Positions 16,322-24,512 of a DNA stretch of 55,915 nucleotides are shown in pieces. The translations under genes and the position numbers were made by a program. This DNA comes from Hyphococcus sp. (GTDB taxonomy: Bacteria; Pseudomonadota; Alphaproteobacteria; Caulobacterales; Parvularculaceae). The stretch is from the NCBI GenBank assembly GCA_021604585.1, contig BQJG01000016.1:1-55915 (forward strand), in the 5' to 3' direction. The notes beneath the pieces were generated by a model. The model worked only from the letters and a program-made list of their open reading frames with translations. It searched no databases and was not told the origin of the DNA. Position 1 is the stretch's first letter, and each line of letters starts with the position of its first letter.

Positions 16322-16764
16322 GGCCGCGTTCCTGTTTTCCGGTAGCCGGCGCGCATGATGAGAAACGCTGCAAGACCGACAGGGCCGAACATAAAGGTCG
16401 CGAGAAGCAGCATCGCCTGAATCATACGCGGTATTCCGATTGAGTCAGATTGGCGCGCGATCCATGCACCGATAAACAAATCAAAAGCGAGATAATGCAC
16501 CCATCCCGCCAACAGCACTTCATCCTTGCTGAACAGCGCACGAACCTGATCAAGCGATCCATAGCCGCCATCGACAGTGTAAATGTTGGCAAACATCAGC
16601 CCCGCATAAAGCAGCCCAAGTCCCAGAGGAATCAGATATTGCGGAACCGCGAAGAGAAGATCGTATCGCCGCGGCAGAAAGATCAGTATCACCCAACCGA
16701 TCATGGCGGCGCTGCTCGCGATTGAAAACATCGCCTCAGGAGAAATAGCCGCAAGTTCGCGCAT
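16318..16764 (-). CDS. ABA4-like family membrane protein
   Basis: A 148-residue integral membrane protein with four predicted helices. It resembles the ABA4/DUF4281 family (named after plant neoxanthin synthase) through the PEAMFSIASSAAMIGWVIL start, the GSLDQVRALFS segment, and WVHYLAFDLFIGAWIARQS. The frame is open for 65 codons further upstream, but that part looks like non-coding read-through. I start at the ATG on 16762-16764 (MRELAAISPEAMF). It overlaps the downstream membrane-protein gene (GTGA). The bacterial role is unknown. Confidence 0.75.
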   Translation of the reverse strand: MRELAAISPEAMFSIASSAAMIGWVILIFLPRRYDLLFAVPQYLIPLGLGLLYAGLMFANIYTVDGGYGSLDQVRALFSKDEVLLAGWVHYLAFDLFIGAWIARQSDSIGIPRMIQAMLLLATFMFGPVGLAAFLIMRAGYRKTGTRP

Positions 16765-16897
16765 ATGAGCCCCCGCTCGCCGAATGAACCTAAATGACCA
16801 TAACGTGCATCGTGAGGGTGGCAAGCGGTGCTGGCATTCAGCGAGCCGAAAGGCCCGACAAACCGGACGGGGCGAGTTCAAACGACCTGAAGCAGCT

Positions 16898-17788
16898 TTA
16901 CGCTGCAGTTTGCGAATTCGCCTCTTCCATGGCGAGCACTGTTTTCTTGCGGGCGACACCCCAGCGGTAATTGTGAATGACGCCAGAAGACAAAATCACC
17001 CGGTGGCAGGGGATCAGCACAGAGATAAGGTTGGCGCCGACAGCCGATCCCACAGCGCGGTTGGCTTTGGGTTTTCCGATGTCTTGGGCGATATCTCCAT
17101 AGGTGCAACGCGCGCCATAGGGGATTTTCAATAGCGCTTCCCAGACTTTGAGTTGAAAATTTGTGCCGCGCACATGCAGCCGCAAAGGCTCGTCGAGTTT
17201 GCGATTCAAGGCAAAGTCGAAGGCTTGCGCAGCGAGCGGCGCCACAAATTCTTTGTCTTCAACAAATTCCGCCGCTGACCAGTCATGTTTCATCTCGGAG
17301 AGATGCAATTCATCACCGCCATCTTCAGCGAAACTCAGCCAGCAGACGCCTTTGTCTGTCGCCCCAATAAGCACCCGCCCGAGCGGGCCATTTAAAAATG
17401 CATGTCGAATGGTCAGCCCGGCGCCGCGGCGGCGATAGTCTCCCGGCGTCATTGCCTCAGAGGCGAGAAACAAATCATGCAAGCGGGATGATCCGGAAAG
17501 ACCTGCGGTAAACGACGCAGACAGAACATCCTCGCCCTCTTTCATGGCGCGTTTGGCTTCTTGCGCTGCGAGATATTGCAGGAAGCGTTTCGGCGACACG
17601 CCGGCCCCCGCTTTGAACATGCGCTGAAAATGCGCCGACGACAGGCCGACATGCGCCGCCGTCTGCTCAAGCGAAGGCTGTTCTTCCGCATGGGAAGTCA
17701 GAAAGTCGATGGCGCGGGCCACTGGCTCTAGGGCTTCAAGGCGCCGGAATAAGGCAGCGGACGGGAGGAATGAGGACATATCGTTCAT
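16898..17788 (-). CDS. Ada-like AraC regulator / methylated-DNA--protein-cysteine methyltransferase
   Basis: Bifunctional alkylation-damage protein of 296 residues. The N-terminal part (about 25-120) is an AraC-type helix-turn-helix domain. The C-terminal part (about 130-290) is an O6-alkylguanine-DNA alkyltransferase with active-site motif PCHRV (C261) and the upstream FQLKVWEALLKIPYGARCTYGDIA helix. It lacks the N-terminal zinc domain of E. coli Ada (Cys38 methyl-phosphotriester sensor), so its activation must differ from E. coli. It is divergent from a small membrane protein gene. An inverted repeat CATTA-N4-TAATG lies at 17863-17876 in that intergenic region. Confidence 0.9.
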   Translation of the reverse strand: MNDMSSFLPSAALFRRLEALEPVARAIDFLTSHAEEQPSLEQTAAHVGLSSAHFQRMFKAGAGVSPKRFLQYLAAQEAKRAMKEGEDVLSASFTAGLSGSSRLHDLFLASEAMTPGDYRRRGAGLTIRHAFLNGPLGRVLIGATDKGVCWLSFAEDGGDELHLSEMKHDWSAAEFVEDKEFVAPLAAQAFDFALNRKLDEPLRLHVRGTNFQLKVWEALLKIPYGARCTYGDIAQDIGKPKANRAVGSAVGANLISVLIPCHRVILSSGVIHNYRWGVARKKTVLAMEEANSQTAA

Positions 17789-17916
17789 AAGCCGGTTTAT
17801 GGATGCGAAAACGCCTGTCCGACACCCGAATCTTGCGGGTCCGGCCCGGTTCTTTTACGCGCCATTAACCCTAATGGGAGCTAAATGCAGGGGCAACAAT
17901 CCGGAGGGGATCATCG

Positions 17917-18267
17917 ATGGAAGATCTCAACTACATCGTCGGCATCGGTTTTTCAGGCGCAGATCTGCCTCGCGCAGCCATTCTCGCCTTTCTCTTCGCC
18001 ATGTTCGCCCAAGGCAATGGCAATATCTGGAAGATCGGTCTCCTGGCGCTACTGATCGACCGTTTTGTCTGGCCGATCGCGGCCATGGGCTCGTCAGGCG
18101 CCGATATTCAGTCAATCTACGCGACACTCGGCGGCATGGCCAAGACCTTCACAAAAGATCTCGGCATTTACATCGTCCGCTATATTGGTCTTGTGCTGAT
18201 GATTGGCGGATTCCGCTGGATGCGCGCTGGCATTCACAACATGTCGCCCCGCAAAGCAGCGGCCTAG
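17917..18267 (+). CDS. Small membrane protein of unknown function (116 aa)
   Basis: A 116-residue protein with three or four hydrophobic segments (about 18-32, 38-57 and 85-103) and a basic C-terminus (MSPRKAAA). A strong Shine-Dalgarno GGAGGGG precedes the ATG at 17917, supporting expression. It is divergent from the ada-like gene and convergent with the ketoacyl synthase gene. The two stop codons share the palindrome CTAG at 18264-18267. I do not recognise a family. Confidence 0.75.
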   Translation: MEDLNYIVGIGFSGADLPRAAILAFLFAMFAQGNGNIWKIGLLALLIDRFVWPIAAMGSSGADIQSIYATLGGMAKTFTKDLGIYIVRYIGLVLMIGGFRWMRAGIHNMSPRKAAA

Positions 18268-19475
18268 ACTTTTTGAAACGCAATAACAGCGTTCAGGCCG
18301 CCAAAGGCAAATGAATTCGAGAGCGCGACATCAATGTCGCGCTCTTTTGCGTTGTTGGGCGCGTAGTCGAGATCGCACTCGGGATCAGCAACATCGTAAT
18401 TCGCCGTCGGTGGAACCACGCCGTTCTGCAGCGCCAGAATAGCGGCGATTGTTTCAATCCCGCCTGCCGCACCGAGCAAGTGTCCATGCATTGACTTCGT
18501 GGAAGAAACCACAAGCTGGTCCGCGTCGGCGCCGAATACGGACCTGATGGCTTTGGTCTCCGTCGGGTCATTGAGCAGCGTGCCGGTGCCATGAGCATTA
18601 ATGTAAACTGCGTCCGGGTCGTTGATCGTAATGTCTTTCATTGCGATTTTCATTGCGCCAGAGGCGCCGTTCACATCCGGGTTGATCATGTCTTTGCCGT
18701 CAGCGTTCATACCGAATCCGGCCAGCCGGCATAAAATATTCGCGCCGCGTTTCTTTGCATGCTCTTCTTCTTCGAGCACCAACACGCCCGCGCCCTCACC
18801 GATGACAAGGCCGTTGCGGTTCTTTGAGAATGGCCGGCAAGTCTCATCAGCGAGGATGTGCATCGCTTTCCAGGCTTCGAGCGCGCCATAACAGAGGATC
18901 GCTTCGCTGGCGCCGGCGATTCCGGCGTCAGCCGCGCCGGATTTTATCAGCTCGGCGCAAACGCCAATGGCGTGAGCGCCCGTCGCGCATGCGCTTGAGA
19001 CCGCAAAGGCAGGTCCGCGGACGCCATATTTTATCGAAACATGGCTGGCGGCTGCATTGGGTATGACTTTAAGGATGGTGAGCGGATGCGGGCGCCGTTC
19101 GCGGCACAGCATCGCCACATAGCCATCGTCAAAAGTCGACTGTCCGCCAATGCCGGTGCCGATAATGCACGCCGTTCGCGCGCCTGTGGCTTCGTCGAAC
19201 TCAATACCCGACTGTGCGACAGCTTCTTCGGCGGCGAGCACGGCGAGTTGCGAAAACCGGTCCGCGCGCATCAAGGATACGCCCAGCCCCTTGATGCGCT
19301 CTTCCAACCCGTCAACCGGCGCTACGGGGAGCGTCAGGGAAAATTTTTCCGCCGCCGTGTACTCCCGCTTGACGATAGCCGAGCGCCCGGCGGAAAGGCC
19401 GTCCCAAAAATTCGCAACACTCGCCCCAAGCGGCGTGACCGCGCCCATTCCGGTGACGACGACATTTCGAGACAT
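18264..19475 (-). CDS. Beta-ketoacyl-ACP synthase (FabF-like)
   Basis: Condensing enzyme that elongates an acyl chain with malonyl-ACP. The 403-residue protein carries the KAS II catalytic triad Cys163 (SSACATGAHAIG), His295 (NAHGTGTLLNDPTE) and His332 (KSMHGHLLGAAGG). It lies 7 bp downstream of a dedicated acyl carrier protein gene, and no other fatty-acid genes are nearby. This suggests a specialised lipid pathway rather than the housekeeping fabF of a fabD-fabG-acpP cluster. The start is the ATG at 19473-19475. The actual product is unknown. Confidence 0.88.
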   Translation of the reverse strand: MSRNVVVTGMGAVTPLGASVANFWDGLSAGRSAIVKREYTAAEKFSLTLPVAPVDGLEERIKGLGVSLMRADRFSQLAVLAAEEAVAQSGIEFDEATGARTACIIGTGIGGQSTFDDGYVAMLCRERRPHPLTILKVIPNAAASHVSIKYGVRGPAFAVSSACATGAHAIGVCAELIKSGAADAGIAGASEAILCYGALEAWKAMHILADETCRPFSKNRNGLVIGEGAGVLVLEEEEHAKKRGANILCRLAGFGMNADGKDMINPDVNGASGAMKIAMKDITINDPDAVYINAHGTGTLLNDPTETKAIRSVFGADADQLVVSSTKSMHGHLLGAAGGIETIAAILALQNGVVPPTANYDVADPECDLDYAPNNAKERDIDVALSNSFAFGGLNAVIAFQKV

Positions 19476-19482
19476 GCGGCTG

Positions 19483-19731
19483 CTATTTCTTGATGAGTTT
19501 ATTCAATGCGTCGATGAGATCGCCCACAGACGACATCTCGCCAAACGGGTTTTCATTCGCGTTGAACGGGACTTCAACGCCAAGCTTCTCTTCAACTTCG
19601 TAAATGATCTCAACGACAGAAAATGAATCAATGCCGAGATCGGCGATCGGCGTGTCGCGCGACAACTCGCCCGTCAGCCCAACCGCGTGTTCTTTGATAA
19701 TCTCAAGCAGACTCGCTTCCATTTCCGCCAT
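19483..19731 (-). CDS. Acyl carrier protein
   Basis: An 82-residue acidic helical protein with the phosphopantetheine attachment motif GIDSFSVVE (Ser36). Housekeeping AcpP has DSLDTVE at this point, so DSFSVVE marks a divergent paralogue. It precedes the FabF-like gene by 7 bp, and the two should work together, with this ACP carrying the growing chain. The ATG is at 19729-19731; AGGGAGAC just upstream of it serves as ribosome binding site. Confidence 0.9.
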   Translation of the reverse strand: MAEMEASLLEIIKEHAVGLTGELSRDTPIADLGIDSFSVVEIIYEVEEKLGVEVPFNANENPFGEMSSVGDLIDALNKLIKK

Positions 19732-19822
19732 TTTTTGTGTCTCCCTTGCGCGAATGCGCCTTGTGTCGGTCTTAGCGGAAGCTGGCCAAAATGCCTAGGC
19801 CGCGATGATGTGCGGGAAACGA

Positions 19823-20308
19823 CTAATCCCGGAAATTTTGGTATTGCAGGGGCTGCTCGAGCTTCATCGCCTTTACGAACGCGATCACCTCTTGCAGATC
19901 GTCGCGCTTCTTGCCGGTGACCCGCAATTCCTCGCCTTGAATCGCGACCTGGACCTTCAGCTTCTCGCCCTTGATCGCCTTGACGATCTTCTTCGCCAGC
20001 TCTTTGTCGAGCCCCTGTCGCAACAACACGTTTTGCCGTACGGACTGGCCTGCCGCCGGCTCTTGCTTTTGATAGTCGAGCGAGCCCGGCTCGATCCCGC
20101 GCTTTTGCATGTTGCCTTGCAGGATTTCATGCATCTGCTTCAACTTCAGATCATCATCAGCGAAAATCGTAATGACGCCGTCTTTCAATTCGATCGTCGA
20201 TTTCGATCCTTTGAAATCATAGCGCGTTGAAATTTCGCGCGTCACATTCTGGATCGCATTATCTGCTTCGGCGAGGTCAACTTCAGATACAATGTCAAAA
20301 GAAGGCAT
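19823..20308 (-). CDS. yajQ: YajQ-family nucleotide-binding protein
   Basis: A 161-residue cytoplasmic protein of the YajQ family, which has two ferredoxin-like folds and has been linked to nucleotide (including cyclic-di-GMP) binding in other bacteria. It begins MPSFDIVSEVDLAEADNAI and shows the STRYDFKGSKSTIEL and VTGKKRDDLQEVIAF signatures. The frame is open upstream to 20383 via a TTG, but family homology starts at the ATG on 20306-20308. RNase P RNA lies immediately upstream on the same strand. Confidence 0.93.
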   Translation of the reverse strand: MPSFDIVSEVDLAEADNAIQNVTREISTRYDFKGSKSTIELKDGVITIFADDDLKLKQMHEILQGNMQKRGIEPGSLDYQKQEPAAGQSVRQNVLLRQGLDKELAKKIVKAIKGEKLKVQVAIQGEELRVTGKKRDDLQEVIAFVKAMKLEQPLQYQNFRD

Positions 20309-20390
20309 ATCGAATTTCTCTTTCTGGCTGGCGATGACTTTTACGAGATTCAACCAAGCCCGCAAGTTTAACGGGCAACACAAATAAAAA

Positions 20391-20777
20391 CGCCAGACGG
20401 TCTGTAAGCCGGGTTCTGTCCTTCTTGCGAAGGGACGGCCATTCCTCTAGGCGCGCCATTGCTGACGCGCTCAAGCAACCAACCCGGACAGCTCAGCGCA
20501 AAGACACGCCTGCCCGTTTCCGGGCGCACTATCCCTATTCGGTCTTGCTCCAGGCGGGGCTTGCCATGCCCGCCCCATTGCTGCGGCGGCGGTGCGCTCT
20601 TACCGCACCTTTTCACCCTTACCCTGCTTCGCCAATGGCTTCACAGGGCGGTTCGTTCTCTGTGGCGCTATCCCTCGGGTTTTATCCCGGCCGGGCGTTA
20701 CCCGGCGCCTTGTCTCCATGGAGCCCGGACTTTCCTCCCGCGATTTTCATCGCCGGCGGCCGTCCGACCGTCTGGCG
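20391..20777 (-). ncRNA. rnpB: RNase P RNA (bacterial type A)
   Basis: Catalytic RNA of RNase P, which matures tRNA 5' ends. Read on the minus strand, the 5' end GCGCCAGACGG pairs with the 3' end CCGTCTGGCG to form helix P1. The universally conserved GAGGAAAGTCCGGGCTCC lies at 20720-20738. The matching 3' core ACAGAACCCGGCTTACAGA lies at about 20401-20419. The total is about 387 nt, normal for alphaproteobacterial type A RNA. A T-run (TTTTTATTT) follows the 3' end. The exact termini are estimated from P1 pairing. Confidence 0.95.
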
Positions 20778-20832
20778 CAAAGAGATGTGGCGTCCTAAGA
20801 GAGCCCGGTCAAGCTTCCTAAAGGATACAATC

Positions 20833-21276
20833 ATGTCAGCGCTGTATCACTACTGCAGCGACGCGGAGATTATTCGCATCGGCGAGGGGTTTCTCGACCT
20901 GTCCTTGCCCAAAACGGAATGGACCCACGGCGCCCATTGGGCGGGGGCGTTCTGGCTCATTCTGAGACGTCCGGATATTTCGCCGGAACGCGACATGCCG
21001 GGCATGATCCGCTGCTTCAACGAAGCCAAAGGCAGCGAGAACACGGACACCGCCGGCTATCACGAAACGATCACACAAGCTTCGCTCATCATCGCCCGGG
21101 CGCATATTGCAGCGCAGACGGATGATCCGCCTTTGTTTGAGTTGTGCAACCGGCTCTATGCATCGCGTTTCGGGAAAAGCGACTGGCTGCTCAAGCACTG
21201 GACAAAGGAGCTGTTGTTTTCAGTGCAGGCGCGCAAGGAATGGGTCGCCCCGGATATCGCCCCGTTGTCGCTGTAA
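20833..21276 (+). CDS. Conserved protein of unknown function (147 aa)
   Basis: A soluble 147-residue protein that I recognise as a conserved but uncharacterised type. Its likely functional residues are the histidines in EWTHGAHWAGAFWLILR (about 30-46) and GYHETITQASL (about 77-87). The open frame continues upstream across the antisense of rnpB, so the ATG at 20833-20835 is the credible start. It begins about 55 bp from the rnpB 5' end and is divergent from it. Confidence 0.75.
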   Translation: MSALYHYCSDAEIIRIGEGFLDLSLPKTEWTHGAHWAGAFWLILRRPDISPERDMPGMIRCFNEAKGSENTDTAGYHETITQASLIIARAHIAAQTDDPPLFELCNRLYASRFGKSDWLLKHWTKELLFSVQARKEWVAPDIAPLSL

Positions 21277-21336
21277 ACGCCGATGGCGTTATGACGCCGC
21301 TACGGTTAAGCTCGCAGCACAATTTGGGGAGCTCTC

Positions 21337-21696
21337 ATGAAAATTCTCGCATTTGCCGCCGTTCTCATCGTCGCCGCGTTGCATTTCGGCTTCCTGATGC
21401 TTGAGATGTTCTATTGGGACCACCCGATCGGCCAGAAGATATTTTCCATGACGCCGGAAGAGTCCGCTAAAACCGCTGTTCTCGCCGCAAACCAGGGTCT
21501 TTATAATGGCTTCCTTGCCGCTGGCCTGGTGTGGGGTGCGATTGCGGGCAAACGCGACTTCATCATTTTCTTTCTGCTTTGCGTGATTGTGGCGGGCGTC
21601 TTTGGCGGCGTCACGGCCAAGCCCACCATCTTTTTGACCCAGGCCGCGCCCGGCGCCGTCGCGCTTCTCCTGACTTTGCTCACCAAGCCGCGCTAA
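21337..21696 (+). CDS. DUF1304-family membrane protein
   Basis: A 119-residue inner-membrane protein with four predicted helices. The ALHFGFLMLEMFYWDHPIG segment near the N-terminus and the NQGLYNGFLAAGLVW motif are typical of DUF1304 proteins, whose function is unknown. The ATG at 21337 has a GGGAG-type site a few bases upstream. It lies on the same strand as the preceding 147-residue gene. Confidence 0.85.
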   Translation: MKILAFAAVLIVAALHFGFLMLEMFYWDHPIGQKIFSMTPEESAKTAVLAANQGLYNGFLAAGLVWGAIAGKRDFIIFFLLCVIVAGVFGGVTAKPTIFLTQAAPGAVALLLTLLTKPR

Positions 21697-21824
21697 ACCG
21701 CGCAAACATGCTAAACAAATCCTTGCAATTTTGGATCGGACTGCACGCGGTGGCGTGAAGCGAAATTAAAGCTCCTGTCATATTTGTCACTGCATCGCTC
21801 TTTGCCGCTTCGCTCGAAAGTCCC

Positions 21825-22106
21825 ATGCAGAAAATTCTCGAACACCCCTTTGGCGCCCTCGCGTTCCTTTTTGGCGCGATCGCATCCATATTCGTGCTGC
21901 AGTTTCCGTGGTTTACTTTTCTGGCGACTATTCTGGCGTGGACCGCGATGCGCGCACCCAAGGATCTCGGCTTTGGACATCTATTGGGCATTCCATCTGC
22001 ACGAACCATTTCGGACGCCGCCCATGAGGGACTATGGGCGGCCGTTACGCTGGTGTTCGGCGTGACATTTCTGTTCGACGGCGTTGCAAGTCTAGCGCTT
22101 AACTAA
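21825..22106 (+). CDS. Small membrane protein of unknown function (93 aa)
   Basis: A 93-residue protein with an N-terminal hydrophobic hairpin (about 11-41) and a C-terminal helix (about 70-92). The central loop is DLGFGHLLGIPSARTISDAAHEGLW. It overlaps the 3' end of the convergent serine hydrolase gene by 8 bp (22099-22106). No ribosome binding site is obvious and I recognise no family, so confidence is moderate. Confidence 0.55.
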   Translation: MQKILEHPFGALAFLFGAIASIFVLQFPWFTFLATILAWTAMRAPKDLGFGHLLGIPSARTISDAAHEGLWAAVTLVFGVTFLFDGVASLALN

Positions 22107-23781
22107 ACCGCCGCAATTGCACTTCGCCCGATCCAATCATGCGCTGCGGTTTTCCGTTGATCATACTGTCAAAGCGAATCCATTCTGCGGTTTGCGCATC
22201 GGAACCCGGGCGCCAATTTTCATTGTCGAGCCTCGTTAGCGTCTCAATGTAGTTAGCGTTCTTCACGCACAGCTTGTCGCCGCGCGCATAGACACGAGAC
22301 GGCAGCCCCCAGCGATCATCACTGTCGTAAAGTCCCTCAAGCGCCTTCACGTCCTGCGGAACAGAGATATATCCCTTTGACGGATCAACGAGATATTCAA
22401 CACCGCCCGACCATGCGCGGACGGCCTTGTCGTTTTCGATTTCAAATTCCAAGCCCGCTTCGTCAAACACAGGGTCGTCACACACGAAATAGGCGCCGCC
22501 GATCGGCTGCATTTTACTTACGCGGTCATTGCGCGACACGGCCAGCGCATTTTCAGTCGCAACAACTTCAAAACTGTCGCCGTTTTCCGCTATGTATGCG
22601 CCTGAAAACTGGGTCGGGTTCTTGACCTCAGGTTTTGTCGGCTTGGGCACAGGCGGCTCAGCGCTTTCCTTGGCCGCTCGCAACAACCCACATGCGTAAT
22701 GACTGACATCGCGCGGCCGATAATTATGCGCGTAATGAATATTTGACGAGGCAAACGCCGCGACACCCGCCTGCGGGTCCACATGCAGCGACGATGAAAA
22801 CGACACCATGCCGCCGGTGTGATGCAGATAGGCGCGGCCATCCAATTCGATACGCGCAATGCCATTACCGTATTTGGCGGTCTCATCCCAGCCCGGCGCT
22901 GGGGCCGGATCAGTCATAAACCGCACCGCCGTCTCGTCGGAAAAGACCGCCCCGCCCTTGCCGCCCGCTAGATCAATCAAAAAGCGCAGGAACAACGCCA
23001 TGTCGCCAACGGTTGCGGCCACACAGCCCGCGCCGCCATCATAGTCGACCCATGGCGCCGCCGTTACGGGTCCGGGCCGCGCGTGCGGACGGTCGAACAA
23101 AACCGGTTCGTATCCTTGCGCGTGACGCGGACGATCTATCTTGCGAAGCGCCCCTTCCGAATGAGTCATGCCGATCGGTCTCAGGACGCGCGCTTCCAGC
23201 ACCTCAGGAAACAGACGGCCGTCGACACGTTCAATAATTTTTCCCGCAATCCTGTAGCCTGTGTTGCTATACGCCCAATAAGTTCCGGGCGCGCTGCCGG
23301 TCCACAATCCGCCGTCCATGAACAGCGGCGCGCCATTTGGTAACCCTGAATTATGGTTGAGAAGTTGCTGTAAAGTGATTTCTTCCCCGCCGCGCACGGA
23401 AATTTCCGGCATCAACTCAGCGAGCCGCGCATCCGGCGACAGCTTGCCCTCATCGATCAGCGACCAGGCTGCAAGCGACGTCATCATCTTGGTGATGGAG
23501 CCGATGTGGAACAAATGGTCAGGACCAACCGGAATTTTCTTGTCAACATCCGCAAGCCCTGACGCAACGAAACCGGCAAAGCCTTCGCGATCAACCATGC
23601 AGGCGGTCATGCCCGGCAATCCCCAATCGGCGCAATGCTGATCAGCATAGTTTTGAAGCCTGGAAAGGGCTTTCGATTGCGCGCGGCCGCCACCGGATTT
23701 CCAGGACTTCGCGCTGGCCGCTGACGCCAGCGACGCCGCCACGATCGCGCCGCCCATCACGGCTCTTCGATTCACCTGCAT
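22099..23781 (-). CDS. Exported beta-lactamase-family serine hydrolase
   Basis: A 560-residue protein of the class C beta-lactamase / penicillin-binding-protein-like superfamily. The N-terminus (VNRRAVMGGAIVAASLASAASA) is a signal peptide with twin arginines but an incomplete Tat consensus. The active-site serine lies in SITK, and the second motif is YSN in WAYSNTGYR. An HTGG (HHTGGM) segment takes the role of the KTG box, as in many esterase/peptidase relatives. About 190 C-terminal residues form an extra domain. It follows an amidase gene by 27 bp, so a periplasmic role on muropeptides or D-amino-acid peptides is plausible. No specific beta-lactamase activity can be claimed. Confidence 0.85.
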   Translation of the reverse strand: MQVNRRAVMGGAIVAASLASAASAKSWKSGGGRAQSKALSRLQNYADQHCADWGLPGMTACMVDREGFAGFVASGLADVDKKIPVGPDHLFHIGSITKMMTSLAAWSLIDEGKLSPDARLAELMPEISVRGGEEITLQQLLNHNSGLPNGAPLFMDGGLWTGSAPGTYWAYSNTGYRIAGKIIERVDGRLFPEVLEARVLRPIGMTHSEGALRKIDRPRHAQGYEPVLFDRPHARPGPVTAAPWVDYDGGAGCVAATVGDMALFLRFLIDLAGGKGGAVFSDETAVRFMTDPAPAPGWDETAKYGNGIARIELDGRAYLHHTGGMVSFSSSLHVDPQAGVAAFASSNIHYAHNYRPRDVSHYACGLLRAAKESAEPPVPKPTKPEVKNPTQFSGAYIAENGDSFEVVATENALAVSRNDRVSKMQPIGGAYFVCDDPVFDEAGLEFEIENDKAVRAWSGGVEYLVDPSKGYISVPQDVKALEGLYDSDDRWGLPSRVYARGDKLCVKNANYIETLTRLDNENWRPGSDAQTAEWIRFDSMINGKPQRMIGSGEVQLRRFS

Positions 23782-23808
23782 AGTCGCCCCTCCACTTTTT
23801 TCTGAAAC

Positions 23809-24507
23809 CTAGTGAGAATGTTTTGCGACCGCCATTAGCGCGGCTCTTGTGCGCGGATCGAACCCCTGCCCCAAAGACTGCGGGCAAAAGCGCCGCTGAA
23901 AAGCAAGCAATCCGGCGGCATGATCACCGGCAGGCGCATCATAGCCAATATCACTCAGCGACCGTAGTGCATCCACATAAGAAACCGTCAGCCCCGCCGA
24001 TGCATCGCCTTCATAAGGCGCCAGCGCGACCCCTTCTGCGGCGAGCTGCGCCCACGGAAATTTTTCACCCGGGTCTTCCTTGCGGCGCGGCGCTACATCG
24101 GAATGCGCCAGCACGCGCGCTGGCTTTACCGGATGCCGGGTACGGATGTCTTTCAACAACGAAATCACGGATGCGACTTGCGCTTTGGGAAAAGCTCGAT
24201 AGCCCCATTCATGTCCAGGATTGACGATCTCTATGCCAATAGACCGGGCGTTTATGTCTATGTCGCCCTTCCATGAACCAACACCAGCATGCCAGGCGCG
24301 CATCTGTTCATCGACCAGCCGGTAGATATCGCCATTCTCTTCCACCGCATAATGTGCGCTTACCTTTGCCGCCGGATCACGCAACCGCGCCACCGCCTCG
24401 GCGCCTGTCTGCATGCCTGTATAATGCAGGATCACTGTGTCGATGCCAGCGCCGCGCGCATCGAAGTTTGGCGAAGGAGCATCAATAAACTTCAGGGCGG
24501 CAGTCAT
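23809..24507 (-). CDS. N-acetylmuramoyl-L-alanine amidase (AmiD/AmpD-like, Amidase_2)
   Basis: A 232-residue zinc amidase that cleaves the bond between MurNAc (or anhydroMurNAc) and L-Ala. The amidase_2 domain (about 15-165) shows the zinc ligands in DTVILHYTG and VLAHSDVAPRRKEDPG, plus SAHYAVEENGDIYRLV and SIGIEIVNPGHEWG. The C-terminal 60 residues resemble a peptidoglycan-binding domain, the layout of AmiD rather than short AmpD. There is no obvious signal peptide. It lies 5 bp downstream of an EamA transporter gene and 27 bp upstream of the serine hydrolase, forming a likely operon. Confidence 0.88.
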   Translation of the reverse strand: MTAALKFIDAPSPNFDARGAGIDTVILHYTGMQTGAEAVARLRDPAAKVSAHYAVEENGDIYRLVDEQMRAWHAGVGSWKGDIDINARSIGIEIVNPGHEWGYRAFPKAQVASVISLLKDIRTRHPVKPARVLAHSDVAPRRKEDPGEKFPWAQLAAEGVALAPYEGDASAGLTVSYVDALRSLSDIGYDAPAGDHAAGLLAFQRRFCPQSLGQGFDPRTRAALMAVAKHSH

Positions 24508-24512
24508 GGGCG

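Noticed and set aside
20358..20376. GCCCG...CGGGC hairpin between rnpB and yajQ as a terminator
   Set aside because: The stem is only 5 bp with a 9-base loop and no T-run follows; the T-run directly after the rnpB 3' end is a better termination signal.
20425..21276. A 283-residue plus-strand frame spanning the rnpB antisense and the 147-residue gene
   Set aside because: The first 136 codons are the complement of RNase P RNA. Only the part from the ATG at 20833 looks like protein.
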